Assembly (NCBI RefSeq): GCF_003675325.1
Contig: NZ_CP033073.1
Span: 6,882,001-6,946,000, forward strand
DNA: 64,000 nt
Direction of reading: 5' to 3'
Source: Streptomyces dangxiongensis
Lineage (GTDB): Bacteria > Actinomycetota > Actinomycetes > Streptomycetales > Streptomycetaceae
The notes under the pieces were generated by a model. It was not told the origin of the DNA and ran no database searches. It was given only the letters and a program-made list of their open reading frames with translations. The translations under genes were made by a program, and so were the position numbers. Shown here piece after piece: positions 8,634-17,188 of the stretch (positions are counted from its first letter, which is position 1; each line of letters starts with the position of its first letter).

Positions 8634-9176
8634 ATGAAGAGCAAGCTGACCGCCGTGGCCCTTGCCGCCGTCGTCGTCGCCGGCACTGCCGCCGCGGCCG
8701 TCCCGGCCTCGGCCGCCCCCGCCAAGGCCGAGCCGACCCGCTGCCACACCACCGACCTGAAGGCCGGCTTCGCCACGGGGGAGGACGCGAAGCCGGAGAT
8801 GGGGCAGACCGAGAAGCAGACCCAGGCGTACGTCTGGTTCACCAACCGGAGCAAGCGCACCTGCACCCTGTCCGGCTTCGCCGGCGTCGACATGACCGGC
8901 GCTCAGCAGACCGACGGCACCTGGTCGCTGGCGCGCTCCTCCAAGAAGCCCGTAAAGATGACCCTGCAGCAGGGGGACACGGTGGACTTCAGCATCACCC
9001 TGCTCCCGGTGGCCAAGTCCACGCCGCGGAACGAGAAGTTCGTTCCGGCCACATTCCTGGTCACCCCGCCGAGCGAGACGGAGCACTTCACCCTGCAGTG
9101 GCCGTTCGGCGGCCAGATCCTCAAGCAGGACGGCGCCACCCACCCGGCCACCTACCTCGATCCGGTCGGGCTGTAA
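8634..9176 (+). CDS. Secreted DUF4232 protein
   Basis: The 180-residue protein has a Sec signal peptide (MKSK charged start, hydrophobic core, cleavage near SAAPAKA) and one DUF4232 domain. Marks are an early Cys in TRCHTTDL, the AYVWFTNRSKRTCTLSGFAGV strand region whose second Cys probably pairs with the first, and an immunoglobulin-like remainder rich in strands. Such proteins are abundant extracellular proteins of streptomycetes with unknown function. The start is supported by GAGGGGAACCC upstream of the ATG. It appears to be transcribed alone. Confidence 0.88.
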   Translation: MKSKLTAVALAAVVVAGTAAAAVPASAAPAKAEPTRCHTTDLKAGFATGEDAKPEMGQTEKQTQAYVWFTNRSKRTCTLSGFAGVDMTGAQQTDGTWSLARSSKKPVKMTLQQGDTVDFSITLLPVAKSTPRNEKFVPATFLVTPPSETEHFTLQWPFGGQILKQDGATHPATYLDPVGL

Positions 9177-9423
9177 CCAACGGACAGCCCCTGAGCTTCC
9201 CTTCAGTGTCCCTGGCGGCCGCCACCGCTGGGACGAGAACGCACGGGGCGGCCAGGGGCTCGTCCCAGGTTCGCACGATGACGATGCGGTCGCTCGGCCG
9301 GTCCAACGACACGGCCTCGTCGGCGAACCGGCCACTGCCCGGGCCCGGACCCTCGATGACAACCGGCTCGGGGAACCGTCACACGTTGGCGCTGAGGCGG
9401 CGAAAGTGGTGTCCCGTCACCGG
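9177..9423. other. Stretch without a recognisable gene
   Basis: On the minus strand a frame between about 9190 and 9360 reads like coding sequence (IVIVRTWDEPL is one part) with good third-position GC, but it has no start and no family I recognise. It may be another eroded fragment next to the kynureninase remnant. Nothing else is seen. Confidence 0.35.
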
Positions 9424-9690
9424 TCACGGCCTCCGCGGCGTCGGGTCGTACGCGGCCCCGGCGGCGATGCCCCGAAGGCGCCGCGCCGCGGTGAGCAGTT
9501 CCCCGTGGGTGGTGCAGAGCGAGTTGAAGCCGAAGCGCAGCAGGTCGGGGCGCGCATGTCAGCGATCACGCCGTGGTCGGCGAGCGCGCGTGCCAGGGCG
9601 TGGGGGTGGCGCAGGGAGCCCTGGCTGCCGCGGCGGCCGGGGCCGGACGGGGTGACGGAGGTGAACCGAAGGGGGTGAGAAGTCCGTCGG
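9424..9690 (-). pseudogene. kynU: Kynureninase C-terminal remnant with a frameshift
   Basis: Read on the minus strand, the sequence gives LRFTSVTP, then GRRGSQGSLRHPHALARAL and DHGVIADMRAP. These are the substrate-binding and C-terminal segments of kynureninase, the PLP enzyme that cleaves kynurenine to anthranilate and alanine. After MRAP the frame is lost: skipping to the next frame restores DLLRFGFNSLCTTHGELLTA to a stop at 9424-9426. One base is therefore missing near 9553. The PLP-lysine region and all N-terminal parts are absent, and no other tryptophan-degradation gene is nearby. Confidence 0.75.
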
Positions 9691-9794
9691 CGCAGCGCGG
9701 GAAGACCACCGCCATCGGTATACGTCATCCTCCCGGCATAGCGCAGCCCACGACGGCCGTCACGACACGACACAGCCCGCGCCGCCGGAGACTC

Positions 9795-10792
9795 CTAACC
9801 CACGAGCGGGATGACGGACAGGATGAGGCCGAGGATCCCGATGACCAGGCCGACCGCCTCCCACGGTCTGTCCCGGACCACGTCGCGCAGCGATCTGCGC
9901 TGGACGTCCGGCAGACTCCACGGCAGGCCGCGGAGGCCCCCGGGGAGCGACTGGTCGAGTCGCTCCAGGGCGGTGACGTTCAGGGTGGTGCCGTCGAGTG
10001 AGGTCGCCCGGTCGAGCAGGGCATCCTCGGGCACCCAGCGTCCGCCAGGGCCCACTGGTATCGACCGGGCCTTCGACTCGAGTCGGAAGAGTACGACCTG
10101 GTACTCCGTAACCGCGCCGAACGTCCGGGGAGAGTTGGACAACGGAGACCGTACCGAGTTCCTTCAGCTCGTCCCGACCCGCAGTGTGGTCATAGCCCGG
10201 CAGCTCCTCCTCCAGTTCCCGGACGGCCGCGGCACGGGCATCAGTGTCCGAGGCACGGATGTGGCCGCCCGGCAATTGGTACTGCCGGGCTCGATCGTCG
10301 TACAGCAGCAGGTACTGGGCCCGGCCACCGCGGCCCCGGAGGCGGCACTTGACCACCACCTGGACGACCTCGGTGCGGCGTAGCGGTGCGGCGTCGGGAT
10401 CGAGGGCCAGCCGCCGCTCCTCCACCAGGTGGAGGAACTGCGGTCCGGACAGCACCTGGCGGCTGGTGTACGGCGGCTCGGCCGTTCCCGGCCGTTCCCA
10501 GTTGGTCCAGGATGGAACGGCCCGTCCGCACATAGGAGGCAAGGCTGTGCAGGAAATAGCGCGCTTGCGGGCTGACCGCGACCACGCCGTCCTGACCGCC
10601 CGCCGATTCGTGCTCGGACCGCAGGACGCCGAACGCACGCAGCAGCACCAGCACCATCGGCGGTGCGGTCTCGGCAGCCGGTCCGCTCAGGCCCGCCCGT
10701 CGACAGAGCTCGGACAGCGGGACCGGAGGCCCGGCATGTTCGGCCACGGCCTCCAGGAGCGCGGCGACCGCAGTCGCCTCGTCGTCCGCCAC
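9795..10792 (-). pseudogene. NUDIX hydrolase with N-terminal HTH-like domain, broken by two frameshifts
   Basis: Three minus-strand frames join into one gene of about 328 codons. Frame 1 (from GTG 10792) has a winged-helix-like N-terminus ending SILDQLGTA. Frame 2 continues AEPPYTSRQVLSG and carries the NUDIX box (GGHIRASD, then REXXEE as RELEEE). Frame 3 continues FGAVTEYQVVLFRLE to the stop at 9795, with a C-terminal membrane helix (GLVIGILGLILSVIPLVG). The first break is an exact 10-base tandem duplication at 10480-10499; removing one copy restores the frame. The second is one extra C in a CCCC run near 10128. The start lies 3 bases after the stop of the giant upstream gene, so the two were an operon. 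The glutamate normally six residues after the NUDIX glycine is not conserved. Confidence 0.8.
10480..10499. repeat. 10-bp tandem duplication GGCCGTTCCC x2
   Basis: GGCCGTTCCC occurs at 10480-10489 and again at 10490-10499 with no gap. Ten is not a multiple of three, so the extra copy shifts the NUDIX reading frame by one. With one copy the protein reads continuously as DQLGTAEPPYTS. Slipped-strand loss could restore the frame. Confidence 0.9.
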
Positions 10793-10795
10793 AGC

Positions 10796-13700
10796 TCATC
10801 CCTCCCCGTCGGAGGGCTGGGCGTCGCGGGCACGCAGAGCCCAGGTGTCCGGCCTCGGGCAGTAGGCCTCCCAGCCGTACGCCTCGGCCAACCGACGGAG
10901 CGTGCGGCCGACGGTCACCGCCTGGTAGGTCTCAGGTCCCCACCGCTCCCGCAACGCGTTCCCGAGGTCGGTGAGACGAGCCTCGCCGTCACGCGTCAGC
11001 AACTCTCCGATCAGGGTGTTCAGGTCCGCCGCGACATCCACCTCCGCCGCCGGGCGCTGCGCCGTCCCGGGAGCGCCGGCTCGATGGGCCAGGTGCACGC
11101 CGGGACGGATCTCCTCCAACCACCAACCGGGTTCACGTTCGATCCGCTTCTTCAACGAGGAGCCGACGACGTTCGCGTACGCGTCGCCGAGTCGTGATCG
11201 AAGGTTCGACCCGATCGTCTGGAGGTTGGGGGGCTTTCCCTGCCCGGCGAGTTCGTCCACGATGTGGGCGAGCGCGGTGGTGAAGGGCTCCGACGTGTTG
11301 GCGGGCGGCGCGGGAGCACTGGCTCGGTGGACCAACTGCACACCCGGCTTGAGTTCCCGCAGTTCCCACCCCGGTTGCCGTTCTATCCGCCTCTGCAGGG
11401 AACCGCCGACTACGGCGTCGTACCTGCTCTTCAAATGCTTCACGAGCCCGTTCTTCACCCTGTAGAACGTGGGCGCCTTGCCCTTGTCGACTTGTTGGAG
11501 CGCGGCGACCACGGAATCCAACGCCGTGCCGAAGTCGTCCCGCTCATCGGCGCGTCTGTCCTGCCCCGCATCCTTCGCACGGCCGTCCGGGATGCGCCCG
11601 AACACCCTCCCGCTGGTCAGGCTCAGCATCCTGTTGCCGGGGGGCCCGCTCTGCTTCAGCCAGTCCAGCTCGGCCCACAACCGCTCCAGGGACGGCAGCC
11701 CGAGACGGCGCGCGAGCGGCTGGCAGCCCTTGAACCTTTCCTCCAGCCAATCCTCGAGTTCCCGCGTCGGCACCGCGCGCACGCTCTGCGCAAGCCGCTC
11801 CTCGACCTCGTACCGCAGGTCGGTCTCGACGCGCCCGCGGAGCTGCTCCGCGTCCACCACCTCGGTGCCCACCAGCGTGGCCGTAAGGGGCAACAGCTCC
11901 AGGCCCCGCGCGTTGCGCCCACCGTTGCGGTCCATCTCCACCATGACCGCCCGTACGATCTGGCCGCGGACCGGACCGTCCACAAGCGGCGTCCGGACAT
12001 CGCCGGTCGTGAAGCGCGCCCACCCGTGGTTCACCAGTTCAACGATGCCGTGCCCCTGGGTCGCATTGACGAAAGTGATGCGGCCCAGCTCCTGCCGGCC
12101 GTCGGAGGACTGCCCATGGCCGGCCGGTGTCGACCCGACCGGTTGGCCCGGGCCGCGGAGCATTTGGACGAGAGGATCGTTGTCGTCGGCGTCGAAGTAG
12201 ACCCGGCCCGACTCGGCGAGGAGTTCGGCGGCGTCCGCGCCGTCGTACCGGAAGCGGGCGCTGACCCGCTGGGTGAGCCGGGACAGCCGGGGTGTGTCGC
12301 CGACCGTCTGCCATGCCTCCAGCAGGGAGATGCAGAAATCAAGCTTGCGCTGCCGGGTGAGCGTGGCAGCCTGCGCCGCGACTTGGGCGGGCGCCAGGTA
12401 CACGGGCTGCCGGGCGGCGAGCGTGCGAACCGGGCCTGTCGACACCGTCTGCCGTGCCCGCAGGGCGTGATCGACGTGCCCCCGTCTGACGTCCCACGCG
12501 CGGGGCCCCTCGGGGCTGAGGCCGAGGAAGAAGTTGACCGGGGTGTTCTCGTCGCTCTCCGGAAGGAACTTGCCCCGGGAGGGGACGAAGAAGGCGGTGA
12601 CCGCGCCTTCGAGTTGGATGGTGCCCGCCTGGGGCCCGCGGATGAGGTCGATGACGCCGTTCACCCGCTGCAGATGCGTGGTGTTCGTCCAGAACATGTC
12701 CCGGCGGCTCCATTCGCCCAGGTCGCTGTCGGCGATCAGCGGATACCACTCGGGGCCGGCGGACAGCCACAGATAGGAGCGGTTGGAGCGGCCCACCACG
12801 TACTTCTCGGCCTGCTGCTGCTCCACGCGGAAAGCCTCCACGTCGTTGCTGCGCCCCGTGAACCAGAGGTGGAAGAAGAGGCAGTACCGGTAGTAGTGGG
12901 CGCGCCACGAGGGGAACCGGTCCGCCCAGAGTTGGAGCTGGGAGAGCGCCTCGTCGATGTCGAACTCTGGCAGGAGCTTGTACGCTTCGAACCAGAGCCG
13001 GTAGTCCTCCTCCTTGCAGCCCGTTCTGGAGAGGTTCTGCCGGGCCAGCTCCACGATACGGGCCAGCTCGGCGGCGTCCAGTTCCCGCCAGCTACGGCCG
13101 CCGCGTACGTAGTACGCCTGAGCGAGCGCCCGCTGCATCATGGGTGTGCTGCGGTCGCCGGCGACGGCGAGCTCCCACAGCTCGACCACCGAGTCGAGGT
13201 CTCCGTACAGCCGCTTGATGTCCGCCTGGCACCGCACCAAGTAGTCGTCGTGCTGGTCCAGAGTCCCGTACAGTTGGGCGGCCTCGTTCAGCAGGAAGTT
13301 GGCCTCGGCCACGTTCTCCGCGACCCACTCGCTCGCGTCGGAGCTGAGTTCCGCGATGGACGAGACCCGTGCCGCGTCCTTGATGGCCTTGGCGACGTCG
13401 ACGATGGCCTGCACATGGGTGACGTAACCATAGATGTTCTCCGGATTGAGTTTCCGGGTGGTGGCGAAGCACTCGACGGTCTGCGCGAACCATCGGTCGG
13501 CGACGGCCATCACCGACTGAACCCCGCGCCGCTTGGCGCCGCGCAGCGCTTGGCGCATCCGGCTGCGGCGCGCGAGACCGAGGGTGTGGTGATGCAGGAA
13601 ATCCCACTCCGCCAGGTCCACCGCCCGCGTGACGTACTCCTCTGCTTTGTCGAGCTCCCGGTTGAGGCGGTACATCTGGTGTCGGCCCAGGTGGTTCCAG

Positions 13701-16700
13701 AAGTGCGGCTCGTCGGGCACGTGCTCGGTGAGGGACTTGAGCACCTGGTGGGCGGAGTTGAGATCAAGCTGCTCGATCAACGGGGCGAACTTCCGCCGAT
13801 CCTCGATCCCGTCCGCAGTGCCGCCCTGCCGGTCCACGAACATCTGGCGGAGCAGCACCCGCACCGGGTCCGCGGCCACGTCGGTGGTGATCGCCAGAGC
13901 CTGGATGAAGTCGATCGACACCTCCTTGAGATGCTGCTTCCACCGGTCGTCGTTGAGGAGTTCGGCCAGTACCTGTTCGGCCAGGAGCTGATGCTGGAGG
14001 CGTACCCGGCCGTTGCGCACCGCCACCAGCCGTGCCGCTTCCGGGCCCAGCACATCGGAGAGGTCGAGCTCTGCCGACGGTGTGGAGACGTGCATCAGCT
14101 TCTGCACCAGCTCCCGCTGCAACCCGGTGTTGGAGTAGATGGTGGCCAGGGCGAGGTACTGCATGACCTCGCGCGCTCGGCCGCGTACATGGTCGAGATG
14201 GGTGCGCACGTAGGTGGAGAGCTTGGTGAACTCCCGCTCGAAGGTGACGAGGCCGTAGAAGAAGGGCGTGCGGTAGTGCTCGTAGTGCTTGGTGCCCAGC
14301 AGCCGCAGCTCGTCGATCCGATGCTGGTCGTTCGTCAGCGCGGAGTAGCGGCCGAAGAACTCGGCGGTCTCCGCCGGTTCCAGCGGCTCCGACACTTGAA
14401 GGGCGGTCCGGTTTGACTGAGCGACCCCCCGCCTGACGTAGAGAATGGTCAGCGGGGTGTTGCGCCTGGCCGACTCGCGGTACAGCACCTCCCGGTAGGA
14501 CTCGCTCAGGTCGCCCGCCTCAGCGACCAGCAGCACCGGCAACTGCGTGATGGTGTACAGCAGATGCAGTCGGTCGGCGACGAGCGGGACGCGCGACGGC
14601 CCGATCGGTGCGCCGTGCGGGAGCACCGCCACCGGATACTCCTGGTGCAGGTCCCAGGCGGCGCGCAGGGCCGCGGTGGTGCCGCCGGCGCCCGGCCGGT
14701 GCTCGACCACGACGGTACGGGTGCGATGCTGCCTCAGACTGTCACGGAGGGCGGCCACGATGCCGTCGTTGACGGCGCGCACCACGTCCCGACCAGCGTC
14801 CAGATCATCCCAGCCGATGAGGCCGCCGCGCCAGAAAGCGTCATTGTCGCTCTTGTCGCCGGGCGGAGTGGCGGCATCGATCCCGTCATGCAGGATCACC
14901 AGGTGCTCGTGCAGCTTCTGCATGGTCTCCGGCGAGATCGCCACCGTGCCGTTGTCGAGGGCGGGCACCGTGTAGTCGAGGTACTCGGCGCTGCTGCCCA
15001 GTGTCGCGGTGAGGCGGTCCAGCAGGTCGCGCACGGGCAGCGGCACCTGGACCACGGGAACGTAGGGCTGTAGGTCGGCCAGTCCCACGTGCAGGAAGAT
15101 CGCCTGCCCCTGGAACATCTCGTCCATGGTCTCGATGACCCGCGGCAGTCTGTTCCGGCCCCCTTCCGGCGCGGACTCGGTGCCGCCCTCGAGCACCAGG
15201 ACGTACACCGGCGTATCGCCGACGAACTGGTGGAATGAGGAGGTGAGCCGACGCACGGTGTCCAGGCGACGGAGCACCCACTCGCGTCCCTCCAGGGCGG
15301 GCTCCCGGCGGAGCACGGAACCGGCGGCCAGCAGCCAGGCCGTGCCGCGCGCATAGTCGATCACCGGGCGCTCCTCGGTGAAGAGATGCACCGCGCGCTG
15401 CGCGTTGAGGACCGGGCTCGCCCAGTGGTGAAGTCCGTCGCCGTCCGAGGCCGGGTCGAGGTCGACGATCAACGACCAGGGGATGCGGCCGAGCGCCGAG
15501 ATGGATGATGTGCGGGGGAGTTGCTCCGCGACGAGGACGTACCGGGCCGCGTGCGGGGAGAACCCGGAGACGGTCCCCCAGAATGACTCCCACAGGTCCT
15601 CGCGGACCCGCTCCACCTCCCCCGGCGGGGTGTGGGCCACGGGAACGCTCGGCTGCGGCGGCTGCTGCCGCGCGGCGTCGGCGAAGGTCCTGCGGTACCG
15701 CAGGGCGTACCAGCCGGCATAGGCGAGGCAGAGCCGGGTGCGTTCGTCGTCATGGGGGAAGCGCCGGGCCCACACCAGTGCGGTCGCCATGCGTACCAGC
15801 GTGAACTGCTGGTACAGGCGGTCCACCCGCCCGGTCTGCCCGGAGACCCATTCCGAGATGCCGGCGCGTGACCGCTGCAGGAAGTCCACGAGCCACTGGC
15901 AGTCGTCCGGAACCGGCTTGACCGGGACGTCCTCAGCGGCCTCCAGGCACCGGGCGAGCACGGGGCGGCGGATGGCCGGCAGTATGTTCACCAGGACGCT
16001 GACCTCGAGGTAGGCCAGGTCGAACCCGGCGACGGACCGGCGCGCCTGGTCCAGATCGACGATCCAGTAGGAGTTGTCGTCGGCAGTCACCTCGTCCCGA
16101 GGCACGAGCACGTTGCTGGTGTTGAGGTCCCCGTGGCAGATGCCCCCCATGATCGGCAGCTCGCCGCCGTCGGCCTCGCCGAGGACGGCGAGGGGATTGA
16201 GGAACGCGTGCCCGTCCTCGTGGTGGACCTCGCCCCGGAAGAAGGACGGTACAACGGCCAGGCACTCGGCGAGTCTGGCCGTTCCGGTGACCGCCGGCAG
16301 CAGGTCGTGCGGCCTCATCTGCGTCATGTCGCTCGGGTCCGCCCAGGCGTTCAGCACGTCGTGGGAAATGGAGTGCGCGCAGCGCAGCAGCCCCGTCGAA
16401 CCACTGCGCGGCGGGCTGTACCGGCTGAGGCTGCCGCCGGCGAGTTGGTGCAGCGACACCACCAGCCGGACGTCGCCGTGGCGACGTTGGTCGATGCGCA
16501 GCAGACGAGGGATGTGCCGCTCGGCGAAGTCCGGGTCGGCGTCGCGGATCAGGTGATGGGCCGCCCGTTCGTTGGCCTGGGCGAGGTCCTCCTCCGCCGG
16601 GCCGACGCGTAGGACGTAGGTGCCTGACCGGAAGCCTCCGGTGTCGCCGCTGATGTCCACGCTCACCAGCTCGGCACCCGAGCGGCCCCTTGGCATCGGC

Positions 16701-16795
16701 TCGAAGAGAAACCGCGCGGAGGGTAACCAGAGGTTCAGGGCCTCAGTCGCCATTTCCTGATATGCGGCATCGGTGAGACGCAGCCCCTTGTCCAA
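10796..16795 (-). CDS. Giant kinase-like / STAND-like NTPase / TPR / cold-shock-like / winged-helix-repeat protein
   Basis: The protein has 1999 residues. Residues 20-290 resemble an aminoglycoside-phosphotransferase/protein-kinase fold, with the catalytic loop HGDLNTSN (221-228) and metal-binding DLD (247-249). Residues 400-640 form a Rossmann-like region with GRIPWSLIVDLDPASDGDGL (436-455). Residues 690-800 hold a P-loop, RPGAGGTT (700-707), which lacks the usual lysine, and a Walker B-like PVLLVAEA (753-760). Residues 850-1000 look like a winged-helix/arm region and 1010-1340 like TPR helices. Two cold-shock-like OB segments lie near 1378-1436 and 1570-1636. Three C-terminal repeats (1754-1825, 1838-1906, 1922-1988) resemble winged helices of the OST-HTH/LOTUS kind; the first two share R-I-E-R-x-P-G-W and P-G-V-x-L-x-H-R. 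The start is TTG 16795 behind GGGGGGAA. It leads the operon with the NUDIX gene. No signal or membrane segment is seen, so it is probably cytoplasmic. The function is not established. Confidence 0.75.
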   Translation of the reverse strand: MDKGLRLTDAAYQEMATEALNLWLPSARFLFEPMPRGRSGAELVSVDISGDTGGFRSGTYVLRVGPAEEDLAQANERAAHHLIRDADPDFAERHIPRLLRIDQRRHGDVRLVVSLHQLAGGSLSRYSPPRSGSTGLLRCAHSISHDVLNAWADPSDMTQMRPHDLLPAVTGTARLAECLAVVPSFFRGEVHHEDGHAFLNPLAVLGEADGGELPIMGGICHGDLNTSNVLVPRDEVTADDNSYWIVDLDQARRSVAGFDLAYLEVSVLVNILPAIRRPVLARCLEAAEDVPVKPVPDDCQWLVDFLQRSRAGISEWVSGQTGRVDRLYQQFTLVRMATALVWARRFPHDDERTRLCLAYAGWYALRYRRTFADAARQQPPQPSVPVAHTPPGEVERVREDLWESFWGTVSGFSPHAARYVLVAEQLPRTSSISALGRIPWSLIVDLDPASDGDGLHHWASPVLNAQRAVHLFTEERPVIDYARGTAWLLAAGSVLRREPALEGREWVLRRLDTVRRLTSSFHQFVGDTPVYVLVLEGGTESAPEGGRNRLPRVIETMDEMFQGQAIFLHVGLADLQPYVPVVQVPLPVRDLLDRLTATLGSSAEYLDYTVPALDNGTVAISPETMQKLHEHLVILHDGIDAATPPGDKSDNDAFWRGGLIGWDDLDAGRDVVRAVNDGIVAALRDSLRQHRTRTVVVEHRPGAGGTTAALRAAWDLHQEYPVAVLPHGAPIGPSRVPLVADRLHLLYTITQLPVLLVAEAGDLSESYREVLYRESARRNTPLTILYVRRGVAQSNRTALQVSEPLEPAETAEFFGRYSALTNDQHRIDELRLLGTKHYEHYRTPFFYGLVTFEREFTKLSTYVRTHLDHVRGRAREVMQYLALATIYSNTGLQRELVQKLMHVSTPSAELDLSDVLGPEAARLVAVRNGRVRLQHQLLAEQVLAELLNDDRWKQHLKEVSIDFIQALAITTDVAADPVRVLLRQMFVDRQGGTADGIEDRRKFAPLIEQLDLNSAHQVLKSLTEHVPDEPHFWNHLGRHQMYRLNRELDKAEEYVTRAVDLAEWDFLHHHTLGLARRSRMRQALRGAKRRGVQSVMAVADRWFAQTVECFATTRKLNPENIYGYVTHVQAIVDVAKAIKDAARVSSIAELSSDASEWVAENVAEANFLLNEAAQLYGTLDQHDDYLVRCQADIKRLYGDLDSVVELWELAVAGDRSTPMMQRALAQAYYVRGGRSWRELDAAELARIVELARQNLSRTGCKEEDYRLWFEAYKLLPEFDIDEALSQLQLWADRFPSWRAHYYRYCLFFHLWFTGRSNDVEAFRVEQQQAEKYVVGRSNRSYLWLSAGPEWYPLIADSDLGEWSRRDMFWTNTTHLQRVNGVIDLIRGPQAGTIQLEGAVTAFFVPSRGKFLPESDENTPVNFFLGLSPEGPRAWDVRRGHVDHALRARQTVSTGPVRTLAARQPVYLAPAQVAAQAATLTRQRKLDFCISLLEAWQTVGDTPRLSRLTQRVSARFRYDGADAAELLAESGRVYFDADDNDPLVQMLRGPGQPVGSTPAGHGQSSDGRQELGRITFVNATQGHGIVELVNHGWARFTTGDVRTPLVDGPVRGQIVRAVMVEMDRNGGRNARGLELLPLTATLVGTEVVDAEQLRGRVETDLRYEVEERLAQSVRAVPTRELEDWLEERFKGCQPLARRLGLPSLERLWAELDWLKQSGPPGNRMLSLTSGRVFGRIPDGRAKDAGQDRRADERDDFGTALDSVVAALQQVDKGKAPTFYRVKNGLVKHLKSRYDAVVGGSLQRRIERQPGWELRELKPGVQLVHRASAPAPPANTSEPFTTALAHIVDELAGQGKPPNLQTIGSNLRSRLGDAYANVVGSSLKKRIEREPGWWLEEIRPGVHLAHRAGAPGTAQRPAAEVDVAADLNTLIGELLTRDGEARLTDLGNALRERWGPETYQAVTVGRTLRRLAEAYGWEAYCPRPDTWALRARDAQPSDGEG

Positions 16796-17188
16796 CGGTT
16801 CCCCCCAGCCTCAGCTGGTCGGTCACATCCTGCCATGCCCCGACCACTCAAATGGTTGTACCACCCCACATGGGTGACCAGTGGACGGATTCGTGAGTGG
16901 GCGGCGACCGATCCCGCGGACTCCCTCACTGGCCATGCGTGGATGCCTTCTCCGCCGCCCGCACCGCACGCAGGGGCTCCACAACGCCCCGCGCCTGGGA
17001 GGCGGGGACGTGCGGCAGTGGGCTCGCCCCGGCGTCTGTCCCTGCGGGGCCGGGGACGATGACCGAGGAACTCCTGATCGATCCGATTGGGCCGCGTCGT
17101 CAAGTACGCGCACCTGAACGTGCTTGGCGCACCCCTCTGGAGCTGCCTGGAGGGAAAACAACCCCTCCAGGCAGCCGACTCGATACTC
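16796..17188. other. Gene-free stretch upstream of the giant gene
   Basis: This 393-base gap lies between the start of the giant gene and the 3' end of the aldehyde dehydrogenase. It holds the strong dehydrogenase terminator near its right end. It must also hold the promoter for the giant operon on the minus strand, but I could not pick a convincing -35/-10 pair. Frames inside it have no family resemblance. Confidence 0.5.
17142..17175 (-). terminator. Rho-independent-like hairpin after aldehyde dehydrogenase
   Basis: GCTGCCTGGAGGG (17142-17154) pairs perfectly with CCCTCCAGGCAGC (17163-17175) around the 8-base loop AAAACAAC. It lies 14 bases past the dehydrogenase stop on the minus strand. 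Confidence 0.85.

Noticed and set aside
9121..9427. Additional minus-strand gene between DUF4232 and the kynureninase remnant
   Set aside because: A coding-like fragment is visible but it has no start, no stop in a sensible place and no family; it was noted only as gene-free sequence.
11264..14416. A 1050-codon plus-strand frame inside the giant gene
   Set aside because: It is antisense to a frame with clear domain motifs, and its translation shows no recognisable motif.
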